64,000 nt of DNA, taken from Plazaster borealis. Taxonomy: Eukaryota; Echinodermata; Asteroidea; Forcipulatida; Labidiasteridae. The stretch is from positions 21,038,135 to 21,102,134 of the forward strand of contig CM037462.1 of assembly GCA_021014325.1 (NCBI GenBank). The letters run 5' to 3'. The notes beneath the pieces were generated by a model. The model made no database searches. It was not told where the DNA came from and was given only the letters and a program-made list of their open reading frames with translations. The position numbers and the translations under genes were made by a program. Shown in pieces: positions 21,532 to 33,016 of the stretch (within the stretch, counting starts at the first letter, position 1; each line of letters opens with the position of its first letter).

Positions 21532-23589
21532 GTTGGAATGAAAACTCTTTTTTTAATAAGTTTCAAAATCAAATCTGAAAGATGAAGCAAAGTTTAGATG
21601 TTTAAAATGTTTGTTGAAATGTTATTAAAGTTTACATGATATTCATTTTTTATTTGTTTACATTTTAAGTTGGAAAAATGTCCGGATCCGGCCACCACCT
21701 GCTTAGGGATTTATTTGATGTTTTAAAATATTCCTCTTGAGGAATTGGTAGCTGAAACGCTAAATGTTTACCTTTAACTTAAAAAGGAAAATTCAAGCAC
21801 ACATTTCATCGCACGAACGGAACTCTCACACTCATGCCCAAAAAGGGACAAATATGGAGTGTAGTGAGCAGCACCAGAACACCATAGATCTGAAGTTGGC
21901 TTATTTTTTCATGATTTTGACACAGTAATACTAATACTTAGTAACCGTTCAGAGTGCCTGTGCCCATGGAACACTCTGCGTTCTGGACAATGCTGGACAG
22001 GTAAGGATATAATTTGACCTAAATTAAGGGAGATGAAGTGGTTGCCAGATGCGGAATTTTAGCCATCCATTTTTTATTATATGCACAGTATAGTATTAGT
22101 AGACTATGCACTCTGAACAGCTTCAATTGAAAAAAATTACAGTAAAAAAAATAACAATACAATTACAATAGTTGACTTTGTTAATCAAAATAAATTTGTG
22201 AAAACCAAACAAACTAACTATCTTAATTTACTAATTGGTTTGGCATATTAATCTTCAATCTCATTGTACGCTCATTTGCTGGAAAAAGGCAATTCAATTA
22301 ATGAAGGAAAAAGTAACGAAACCCGACCATACGATCACGAGACAATACGACACATTACCGCGTCACTCATGAAAACCATGCATCAAACCACGGCAGTTGT
22401 AACCCCAACGACCCGCTACCTTCCTACCTTCCCGGACATTGTTGGGAGTTTCTACCCGACGGAAATCTTTTCGAATTTAACGTCAAATTACACCAAAATG
22501 GTCAGCAAATTAAGATCTATAAAAATCCGTTTTATGTTGTCAAACAAAGCTTTTATGATTAATTAATAAAACAAAAATTATACCTTAATTCTTACCTTTC
22601 TTTCTTTCTTGTGAAGCTATTTTTTCACAAAACGTATGGACACGTTTAGCAGGCGTTTGTTCAACTGCTCTATACTCTGCACACACACCATCATCAGAGC
22701 ATGTGTCACAAGCTTGTTCCCAGATTACTGTGTAACTACCTCCGTTTATACATTAAATATACGGGTGCATTCGAGCGCAGATATATTTCTTGCACTTGCT
22801 GGTACCGAGGTTGCCACTCGCAGCGAGGAGGTGGGCGGAGCGCTGGGATTGTTAATAGGAGGAGGTTAACCTGTACCCTAAACTACCCACCCTATGGGAA
22901 TTACGCTGGCAGGAAAGATCAATTACTGAAAAATCATTCATTCAAAACGAAACAGTTCCATGGCTAAAAACATTACATGTGATGACACAAGTTTGAATCA
23001 AATGCAGTTTTAATTATTCAGTTAGCAACTTTTTTAGAGTTTTCGAATGTGTGTGCTGTGTGTAATGTTCAATTTTCAAGGGAAGGCATAAAGTGTTAAA
23101 AGCAGACATTGATAATTTGAAGAGTCTTCTTTTGTCTCGAGTGGTAGTTCTCAATTGAAAAAGATCTGTCGCTGATAGTTGATATTGAAAGAAAAAGAAA
23201 ACAACAACACATCACTCAGACTCAATCACAGAAACGTTCGGAAAGCAAAAAGGGGGGGTAAGGCCACTGCAACACAAGAATTGTTAAAGAAAAAGATCTG
23301 TCACATTAAAGTGCAACCACCATTTGCCTCAGAACACTTTTATTAATGCATAAATTTACTATTTTAATAATAACTAGCACATTTTAAAGAAAATTACAAG
23401 ATTAATTATATTGTGATCTGGTTTGATCATCAGTATGCCCATTTTCAAACAATTAACATCTTGATCACTAAAAATTCATTCAGTTCCCCCATCTATTAGT
23501 GGCACATCATAGTGCAGGTCTTTGCCAACAGAGGGCGCACACCTAAACAAATAATCAGTGACCAGTCCTAGCCTTTGATTAACTGTTTT

Positions 23590-23976
23590 AAAGGGATTGT
23601 ATACGTTTGGTAATTGGAACCCACTGTTTGTTTCAATCCTATATAGTTGTAGATATATACCATAAAACTAACCTGTGAAAATTTCATTTCAAAAGGTGGT
23701 AGTGTTTTTGAGATATTGCCGATAATGTCGAGCGGTTATGTCGACGCAGGAAGAATAATCTGCAATTGGAATACACAATCTGAGAAACGTTTCTGACAGA
23801 ACTCAGATTCAAATTTTTGGGGATAAAAACTGATATCTTTTTCCATAACCACATTACTTCAAAGTGAAATGTTTCTCAAAATGCTTAATACAATCAGAAG
23901 CTGCTGTGCTGTACTTAGTAAGTTTTTATTGCCATTAATTTTATGAGTAATTACCAATCATATACAGACCCTTTAA
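23590..23976. mobile_element. MITE, TTTAAAGGG...CGTTTGGTAAT family
   Basis: Second copy of the family at 18226. Left end TTTAAAGGGATTGTATACG, right end ATATACAGACCCTTTAA. Internal ACCATAAAACTAACCTGTGA is shared. No coding capacity. Confidence 0.8.
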
Positions 23977-25216
23977 GCTGTTCAAACTATTTGTATTCAT
24001 AAACATGGTAAACAAAACAACCTATAAATAACAACGACCAAAGAAGACATTGTGCTGTTGACCTACATCCAATTAAAAGGTAGTCATAACTTGTATATTT
24101 GAAATGACAATTCTGCCCCCAAGATCTTACAAATTGACCATCGAAAACTAATCTTTTTAAGTGATTCAGCACAACTTGTTAATAGTGCGTACTATTCTGC
24201 ATGGACAAAGAGCTGTTTCAAGATTTAATTAATTATGATTTTTTTTAAAGTTTTGTCTATTTCACCCCCAAAATAATTCGTTTTTATTCTGTGGGTTACT
24301 GTTACGAAAATTGTTATCATAATGAAATATACTTTAACTGAAAATCAGGATGTTCAAAGACAGTTGTCCAAACAAAAAATTGATGAAACAAAGTGTAACA
24401 AATCAAACTAACATGCCAAAACGACACCCAGAAGCTCCCTGGCTAAATTAGCCACTACCTTTAACTTTTTAAAAACATATTTGTTTGATACTCAAATAAC
24501 TGCCAAAACTTTATGTTCCCGTGAACAAAATTACTTGTATTGATTTACCAAAGTGTTTACAGACAATTTCTTATCACTACATTTTATTTGTGTAATTAAT
24601 TACCAGCTGGATAACACATTACCCATGTACCCTGAACTTTTCCTTAACCTACAGAGCTACGTGTTTACCAAGGCAGAGCTGCCAACATTTGCATCTTGCA
24701 ATCAGGGAGATTTTGTACAAATACCAGGGAGAAATTTAGAATTGCATTCAACGTAATAGGGACAAATTTCCATAATCTGGGAGTTTTTCAAATTTGCTCA
24801 TCAGAACATGGAAAGATTGGTTTATTTTCAGGGAACTTTCTGCAGAATCAGGGAGAGTTTGCAGCTCTGACCAAGCTCCAAATTCACAATAGAGCAGCCA
24901 TCTTGTATTTCTCCCATTCAAATGATGGTACCCACATTGAGGCTAAAAGGGAAAAATAGTCAGAAACCTTTTTGGGGTAAATGAAAATCAGAAGTCATGA
25001 CTGTTACTGTATAAACCCATTGCACAATTCCTTTGTGCACATTTTGACTCCCAAATTGACTCCCAAAATGGCAGACAGGATGGGCGCGTGTAGGTGCGTT
25101 GCGCGTTGTGCAAGGGGTCTACACCGGAAACATGGTAAAGGTGGTGGAAGGATAACAAAATCTTCCTCCTAAGTATAAAGTGATTTCACCACAGCTGTAT
25201 ATGAACCCTTTAAGCC

Positions 25217-25376
25217 CAAGCCTGGAATTTGACAGGGCAAGGCCATTTTGATTTTGCAAAGGGCACTTCCATTGGAAAATCTTAAAGTTAATGGGAAACT
25301 TTTGAAGGGGCACAAAGGCCAAGAACAGGGCAACCGAGGCAATGGCCTTCATGGCCTCTGTGTAATTCCAGGTTTG
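25217..25376. mobile_element. Short dispersed repeat ending TGTAATTCCAGG
   Basis: Same family as 19660-19806: CCTGGAATTTGACAGGGCAA at the left, GGAAAATCTTAAAGTTAATG inside, GGCCTCTGTGTAATTCCAGG at the right. It lies in the presumed 3' region of PLAA. Confidence 0.6.
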
Positions 25377-25628
25377 TAAGCCAGTACCAATATACATACT
25401 ATTACATCAAGACAACACCACTTACTGACCTAAAAACCCATTTTGAATGCTTTTCACCCACAAGCCAACATGTAAATTGATGAATGCTGATTGCAGAATC
25501 TATATTTCTAAAATCCATGCATTTAGGTAGATTCTTCTGTGAACAAAAAAAGAAGCACATAATGGGTCTGATTCAATAAATGCATTGTGAAAAGGATGTA
25601 GTATTGTCGTCACTAACTAAACGTTGTC

Positions 25629-28600
25629 TCATTGTAACATCTGAGATACTCTTTGTGCACACTCTCCGAGTTTCACTGGATCCTTAACGCCGCAGTGCTT
25701 TCTGACAACTTGAAGTATATTTAATGATTGTCCTATGGCTAGTGCATTTTCATCCACGCTCATGAGTGTTCCTAAGGCAACAAGAAGTCGGAAGACTGCC
25801 TCTGGTTCGACCTCGCACTCAAGGATTGTAGCCGCAGCCGACAGGCATTGTAATTGTCCCTCATTGTCAACTCCACTCTGTAAAACCACGGCATAGTTTA
25901 GAAGAACTGTCGACATGGCGATGTGGAGCTGCTTATTGGTAACGGTTTGGCATTCTAGTGTTGATCTTATGATGTCCTCTCGGTTGGAGGTAAGCAGTAA
26001 GGCACCATCAGGGTGACTGAAAGCATTTGAAAATGTCCTCATGGTGAGCAGACGATTTGCTGGTGTTGAGTTACCAGAAACGAGATGTTTGGCGTGGGAT
26101 AAGAACTGGGCACCATCCTTCTGATTACAGAAGTACTGGTTGCCTGCCGGATGGCGGATTACCAGCCGAAGGATATCAATGGCTGGAAAAACTTTATCTG
26201 TGAAATAAAAAACACAGTATGTTTTTCAGGTGATAAATAGAAGCGATGATGAAATAAACAGAACTACAGCAAAGCTGAGCTTGGCTGAGGTGATGTAGAG
26301 TAAATTATTTCCACTGATGTCATATGTCATATATGCGCTGCTACTGTGTGCCCATGATCTGCCACTTTGGGAGTCAAATTGCATGTCACAAAAAATGCTC
26401 ACTGCACAGTAACACCCGGTTCAGACAGGCGCTCTAGAGTTGCGCCGCACCAAATTATTGAATTAAGTACATGAAAAGTTTGACGTCTGAAACAGTTAGG
26501 AGCGACCTGATGCGCTGCAAGTCGAAAGATCGAGTGTTCCAGTCGTTCAAATCGACTCTGAGCGTCTTGGTTTCAGACGTCGATCTTGTCAGGAGCTGCA
26601 CCTAATGTAAATGTTATGTTAAATTTGCCTGTATGAAACGAAACTTTATCTGGGTCGACCTAGAGTCGCACCTAATCTATTTGGTTCGGCTCGACTCTGG
26701 AGCGCCTGTCTGAACCTGGTGTTACACAGAGAATTGGACTCCCAAGATGGCGCAACCAAGATTTGTCTTAGGTGATGTCGTCAGGTGAATTGGATCAATA
26801 AGCAGTATCTTCTTCAAGTCTATACTTAGTTATTTCCCTGATTATTTCTTGCAACAAAACCAAAATCTTACCTATGGGCCATTGTAATGTCTTCCATAAA
26901 ACTGCCATTTGCTGGGTATTTGGCGTTCCTGAGTTTCCTACACTTAGGAGAAGTTGTTCGAGGAGTTCAAAGGATTGAGCATCAAGCTGGTCAGTATCGG
27001 GAATGGCCGAGTTGAAGTCTTTCAGTTTACCTAGTGAAGAAATGTTTATTCCATTGAATAGGACACCCTCAGAATTTGCTGGACTAGGGATTAAATTTAC
27101 TAAGCACACATGATTTTTACTTAGCAGAAACAAGCTACTTGTACATTGTTTTGTACACAGGGCTCAATTTCATAGAGCTGCTTAAGCAGAAATATTGCTT
27201 AAAAAGTTTCTGCTAAGCAAATATTAGCAGGATACCAGTCACAGATTGTACATGAGAAATGTCATTTTTGTTGGTAACCATATTTTGGTAAGCATAATTT
27301 TGTTGTGCTTAGCTACTTTGGGTCCTGGTATCATTGTGAATCTTGTTCAAAGCAAATTAACTTGTCAACCCTAAACTTCCCGAACCCTAAAAAATCTTCT
27401 TCAGGAAGTTGTCCAATTATGGAGAATTAAGGACTGTAGGTCCAAATAACAATTGCTTATAACTAGGCCAGGCATACCACTCTTATCCTAGTCCAAACAT
27501 GTTGGTGCTGAGTGACCCTAGAGTGGAGAATAGTGTAGGATTGAGGTTGCCTGTATGCAAGTGGGCCTTGGGAGTAAAGGTTAAGCAATATTTCTGCTTA
27601 GCAACTCTATGTGACCATCAACGAGAAGAGAAACACACTCATTCCTAGGTTCTAATAATTTCTCCTCTTCTTACTAGTTTTGAGTTTACCAGGTCTTGAG
27701 TTTTTTTCCTTGTACTGATAAACAGCACTCTCCCTTACCAGCGATCCGCTGGCCAAATGCTAGTTAAAGCACTTGAGAACCAGTCAAAATTCTCTCCAAG
27801 TGGTCCTGCTAGCTAGTTCAGTGTTGAAAAGCATTCCTACCTAACATGCCTAATGTGAAATATGGACCAGTGAAAAAGCTGGCAGACTAGTGAAATGACC
27901 AGCTAACGTGCCCCGCTGGCTAGTCACTGAAAAAAAAGTTAAGGGCAAACCCTGCACAATGTACAATAAAAGACTCCTCACCTATAATTGCTTGTGCATT
28001 GCCCGAGTCAAAAGTGACAAATGTCAACTTAGGGAAGTAAGGGTTTGGTGACTTTGCCTGAGGCACTGATGCTGGTGGAGGGGTGTAGACATTCTCAGCG
28101 CCATAAGTGGGGATGTAACGTCCAGCACCTTGTGATGAAGAGAGGGAAATATTAGTGAGTTTGAATCTTAGTGAGTTTGAATCTTTGTTAGACATAACAT
28201 CATGTATAAAGTCTCTTGTGACAGTCTAAATTGCACCCTCCCCATGAATTAAGAACAGCAAGCTTACCTGTAAATGGGTCTGTGGCTGTTCTGGGAGCAT
28301 TGGGGTCACCTCCAGCTCTTGGAACACCAGGGGGAGGTTCAGATCCGGGAATGTATCGAGCACCACCTAATGAAAAACGAACAAACAAACAGACTGATAA
28401 AGAGACAAAAATAGCCCTTCAAACTTTGACTATTATAAAATTACTTTTCTGTGTGTTTGCTCATGAACGTATCTCGACTGTCTTCATAACCTACCTGTAA
28501 ATGGGTCAACAGCAGCAGTAGCTCCACCTGTGCCTAGAGTCACCCCCTTGGTGTTGGTGATGATGAAGTTAGCAATCTCTTCCAGGAATTGCTGGCTTAG

Positions 28601-31600
28601 GTCATGGGAGTGAATGAAGCGTTGGGCGGCAAGCCAGGGATCATCAGAGAGGTTGTATGGCAGCTTTAAAGCTGGCTTACCCTCCTCTAGGTCTACATTG
28701 AAGACGTGGTCATATTCCTGGAATGAATTTTAAGAATTAGTAAATCTGTTAATATTGTATGGAAGAAAAAGCAACAGATTGATTTCCAGCCTGACTTTGA
28801 AGAACCAAGTCAGGAAAAGCAAGTGATAAGATTTCACTGTATCTTTAATTTTCTTGGAGGTGCCGGCTAGAGTTACTCTGTATTTACAAGAATAAGCGTG
28901 TCAATGAATCAAGTAAACTTTGACCTTTCATTTGACCTACCTTGCCCTCATACATGACCTTGCTACTGCTGGGTTGAGTGTCATCCCCTTCCGTCCCAAC
29001 GACATCACCGATCTTATTCCATTTGCTATCAGCAACACTCCAGGAGTAGGCCTCCACGACATTTCCAACCCTCACAAGCTTAGTCTGCCCATCCTTTGTA
29101 CCTGTTTTCCCAATGAAAATAATGGTTAATTCTTAACAAGATAATCCTTGGTATGCAGAGTACATAATAATAATTTGGGAGGCTAATCATCCTTACTCGC
29201 AGCTGAGAAGCTGAATTGCGAAGGACGCGGCTACAATGTGGTCGAGCCGCAGGCAGGTAAATGCGCCTTTGGCAGCCAGCCACATCGACCCATATACGAC
29301 CATGGAGCACAACCAGAGATCGAAAGTCTTTGATTTTTCCATAGGAAGGAAAACTAGTGGGCCCGGAAAACCCTTGTGGCATAGGAGAGAAACAACGTAC
29401 AACTCTACTCACATATGGCCCTAAACGGGAAATGAACAAGGGCCACATTCGTGAGAGGCAAGTGCTTTCAAATCAGCCACCCATACATGAATATTTAAGT
29501 TAAGTTGTTAAGTTGGGCACAACAAACTCCCCTTTGACGTTCCTTTTTAAAAGCAATTTTGAAGGCAAATTAAAGTGCCCAAATAATTGAGGTGGCTACT
29601 TGTTTTAAAGTACATAGAACCACAACTATATCTTTGGCTAATCCGGAGGAAACTAAGTTAAATTCTTACCAGATTTGGCAAGGTCTTCTTTGCCAGGCAA
29701 GTCCTCCATCTTGATTCCTCCAAAGGCTTGTGTCTTGGCTGGCATTGAAAAGGCTGCCACCTGTTTATCATACAGGTCCTGAACCTCAGCGCTGGCAATC
29801 CTATTTGGGTTTGTACTGAACACTCTGGCCACACCATCGCTGAAAAAGAAAATTAATCGTATAGCATTGGTAATGATATAATTCCAAAATTACTAAATAA
29901 GTTACAGACAGCTCAATCAAGATCAGTATTTATATATATTTTCTGATATTTTTCATATTCCTGTACATAGTGTTAGCCACAGGGATGTCTGTGTGTCTTT
30001 TGGACACCCTTTTTTATCTGTCATTTACATGTAAATGTATTTTAAGTGAACAATTTGGATACAAAGTTTTTAAATTTCCATCAAGTTTGGACACCCTTTT
30101 ACCAAATCTTTGCTCAAATTCAAAATTACTAAATAAGTTACAGACAGCTCAATCAAGATTAGTTTTCTGATATTGTTCTATTCCTGTAAGAAATAAATGG
30201 TATAAACCTGGAGCCAGCAGCAATGTCACCGTTAGGGAGAACTGTCACACACCAGACAGACTGAGCAGGAAGGGTCAGGGTCTGATGGCATTTCCCCTCA
30301 CGCCAAACCTTTATGGTTCTATCTTCCCCAGAAGACACAAAGTCCACCCCATTGGGCAGCAGCGCAAGGCTGTAAACAAAGCTGGTGTGGGCCTGGAACT
30401 GCTGCTCACATTCCCCTGTAGTCAACCAGCGTCGGATCGTGTTGTCATTTCCAGCCGAGAGGAATGCAACATCGGATAGAATGACTAGGGCTCGAACACA
30501 ATCGGTATGACCTAGAAGGAAAAAGTAAAACATCAGTAAAAGAATGGTTACAAATCGCCTGGCTGTGTCCATCCACTGTTTGATGTTTAATCCTTTGAAA
30601 TTTTCTTTTCTCAACTACTTTGTCTCTCTTTCTGCCCTTAGATACCTCACTCACATAAATACTACATTGTCTTCCTTTTTTTAAAATTATTATTATTATA
30701 CACTTCTGGTAATGAAACCAAGGATGCCTCATAAATGAACGTGCAGCTCACAAGCCTGAGGAATCCAGTAAACAAGGGTGCTTGCTATGTAAACCAGAAA
30801 CACCAGGGTTAACCCCTACTCTCCCACGATATATGTTCTGGGTTCTTTTACGTGCACTTCCAATCCTAGTACTACACGGGACCTCCGGCTCAATGTCCCA
30901 TCTGAAGGACAAAGCAATTATTGTAAAGTATCTTGCGTAAGGACACAAGTACCACGACCGAGACTCGAACCCACACTCTGCTGATCAGAAACACCAGAGC
31001 TGCTCTTAACCGCTCGGCTACGACACTAGGTGTCACTTTTCAATTCTAGGCTATCAATTCTGTATTTTATTCTATTTCAGAACTCCACACACAACTCACC
31101 AACAAAGGTTCGTTCACACTTCCCAGCTCGCCACATCTTGATCGTCTTATCAGCAGAACCAGTCAACATCAGACCCTGGGTGGGCAGGAGTGCTACAGCC
31201 CATACAGCAGCATCGTGGCCCTTCAGTGTCATCACATTGCGTTGGTTCAGCCACACCTTGGCTGTTGTATCCCATGATCCACTAAGTAGTGTACCAAACT
31301 TCCCTGCTGCCAGTGAGCAAACTTTGAGTAGAAACAACACAAAAAACTGAACATAAATATTACAATGTATTAACAGTTTATTAATTTCTTGAAGATAAAA
31401 TCTACTTTTGGAGAATGTTGTCATTATGGTTCATCAGAAATGTCTGTTCTTGAAAAAGTAGTAATTAGAAATTTCTCAGTACAAAGTTAATGGAAAGAAA
31501 ACCAGCAGTACGCCCACCTGTGTTAGAATGACCAGTCAGAATAAACTCTGGTACAGGACTATCTAATCTGTAGACATTAATCTTGTGATCGTTTCCTCCT

Positions 31601-32602
31601 GTGGCAATCAATCCCTGCTTATACTTGTCACTGGGGGGCATCACACAAACAGCAGCAATAAAGTTTTCATGACCACCCATGCAATGTTTTTCTTCGCAGC
31701 TTCCATTACTGCAAAACCAAACAAAAGAAAATGATTAAGACATACATGTTTGATGTAGCTAGGTAAGCTGTAGTGTTAGGCAAGGATAGATTGATACAGA
31801 CATGACAATACATCATTTAATTCAGTGTATTTTATTTATCATGTTTGTTTTGGTGTGCACTATAGTACAAGTTCTTCATGACTTTTGCCTGGGCAAAACA
31901 GTATTCCAGTCAGTGTTTTATATAAGCCTTAAAGACAAAGCATTCCCTTTGGTTTTAGGAACCGTTTGATTGTTTTAATTCCATATATAAATGTAGATAT
32001 AATTATAAATACAATCCTGTAAGAAAAGTGTAAGTGTGAAAAATTCATTACAAAAGGTGATAGCGTTTTTGAAATATCGCCTAATATACTAGTAAAATCT
32101 TGAGCGGTTGTGTCCGCACAGGAAGAATAATCCGTAATTGGAATACACAATCTCAGATCTGAGAAATGTTTCACACAGAAACGTTTCTCAATCAGTCAGA
32201 GATTGAAATGTTTTTGAATCCCTCTCTCTAAACCAAATTCCTTTGAAGGAAATCATTCTCAAAATGTTATACAATTTAGCAACAGCTGCTGAGCTTCTTA
32301 TCAAGTAAGCTTTTATGGCCATTAATGTTTGGAGTAATTACCAAAACTGGTATACCCTCCCTTTAAGGTCGACTTGACTCATGAATACAACAATCGTACG
32401 CACGATATTGGAAACTGCGAACTATAAAAAGAAGAAGTAACAACTACCTATTTGGAACCCATATACGGGCAGTCCTATCTCTCGATCCTGTTATAATAGA
32501 TCCCTCAGGGTAGAAAGCAGCAGTAATGGCTCTTACGTCCATTTCATGGCCCTCTAAAATAGATGACAACTTGAAATTTTCGCTGTTCATGGTGGCTGCC
32601 AT
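25629..32602 (-). CDS. PLAA: Phospholipase A2-activating protein, Doa1/Ufd3-like ubiquitin binder (complete)
   Basis: Cofactor of the p97/VCP (Cdc48) segregase in ubiquitin-dependent protein turnover and endosomal or lysosomal sorting. Minus-strand coding exons: 32602-32448, 31708-31518, 31321-31100, 30511-30208, 29839-29670, 29101-28941, 28717-28495, 28366-28268, 28128-27982, 27030-26872 and 26197-25629. They total 799 codons plus a stop; human PLAA has 795. Residues about 15-300 form a seven-bladed WD40 propeller ([48 protein letters not shown]). About 350-455 is the PFU ubiquitin-binding domain ([11 protein letters not shown]). Two DPFTG...RYIP repeats follow, then the PUL domain from about 535 to the end (armadillo-like, binds p97). 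The start ATG at 32602 lies in AAAATGG, with a second in-frame ATG four codons later. It shares a short divergent promoter with ASF1. Confidence 0.97.
26409..26724. mobile_element. MITE with GGTTCAGACAGGCGCTC termini
   Basis: Ends are inverted: ACCCGGTTCAGACAGGCGCT on the left and AGCGCCTGTCTGAACCTGGT on the right. A second internal inverted pair (GACGTCTGAAAC / GTTTCAGACGTC) lies nearby. It is in the PLAA intron before the last exon. No coding capacity. Confidence 0.75.
27160..27620. mobile_element. Copies of the GCTTAAGCA small repeat
   Basis: Starts GGGCTCAATTTCATAGAGCT and contains GCTTAAGCAGAAATATTGCT, then after a unique stretch a reversed partner, AAGCAATATTTCTGCTTAGC. The two ends look like an inverted pair around a longer inner segment. 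In a PLAA intron. Confidence 0.5.
30686..31027 (-). mobile_element. tRNA-derived SINE, minus
   Basis: Same family as 20700-21038: (TTA)n at the left, CTTCTGGTAATGAAACCA, GGACCTCCGGCTCAATGTCC-like body, and on the minus strand GGTTCGAGTCTC and GCCGAGCGGTTAAGAGC. In the PLAA intron between the exons at 30208-30511 and 31100-31321. Confidence 0.8.
31930..32368. mobile_element. MITE of the GCAGGAAGAATAATC family
   Basis: Diverged third copy of the 18226 family: TTAAAGACAAAGCATTCCC at the left, GTATACCCTCCCTTTAAG at the right, GCACAGGAAGAATAATCCG inside. It fills most of PLAA intron 1. Confidence 0.7.
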
Positions 32603-33016
32603 TTTCTTTTTTGACCACCTCGTTCAAGTATGTTAGTATTTTTGAGTTAATTATTAACTGCAAAATATCCATCATATACTTTGGAATTAAAATTAATGTA
32701 GATTTAAAATAAATTTCTTTCTTAATGTATAACTGAAAGTATTTAAACATTGTATTTAATTTATAATAATACAATTTTCTTAAAATTAAAAAAGAAGATA
32801 AACTGAAAGAGACAAAAGAAAATAAACCAATCAAAACAATCGTTAGTATAAATCATTACCCTCACAGGTCTGCAACCAATCAAATAGATCAACAGGAATT
32901 CCCTTGTTCGGTGATTTTGCGCCACTTCCAGTTCCGATTCAAAACGCCGCGAAAGTTTATCCCTCCTAAAACACCTCACATATTCATTTAAAACAAGCGC
33001 CAGCGCCAATAAAATT
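32603..33016. promoter_or_regulatory. Divergent PLAA / ASF1 promoter region
   Basis: Only 414 bp separate the two start codons, which point away from each other. Visible motifs are TTTTGCGCCA (32915-32924), GCCGCGAAAG, two adjacent GCGCCA words (32997-33008, E2F-like on the minus strand as TGGCGC) and CCAAT (33006-33010; another near 32877). E2F control is known for vertebrate ASF1B. Its use here is inference. Confidence 0.6.

Larger units (their letters stand above)
21575..25628. other. Region between ELOF1 and the 3' end of PLAA
   Basis: It should contain the ELOF1 promoter and any non-coding first exon (candidate GC-richer patches at 22320-22450 and 22780-22870) and the PLAA 3' UTR at its right end. 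Open frames at 22264-22566 and 22636-22967 show no recognisable domain. Repeats lie at 23590 and 25217. Confidence 0.5.

Noticed and set aside
22264..22566. 100-codon plus-strand frame upstream of ELOF1
   Set aside because: No recognisable domain. It lies in the presumed ELOF1 promoter region and no splice or family evidence supports it.
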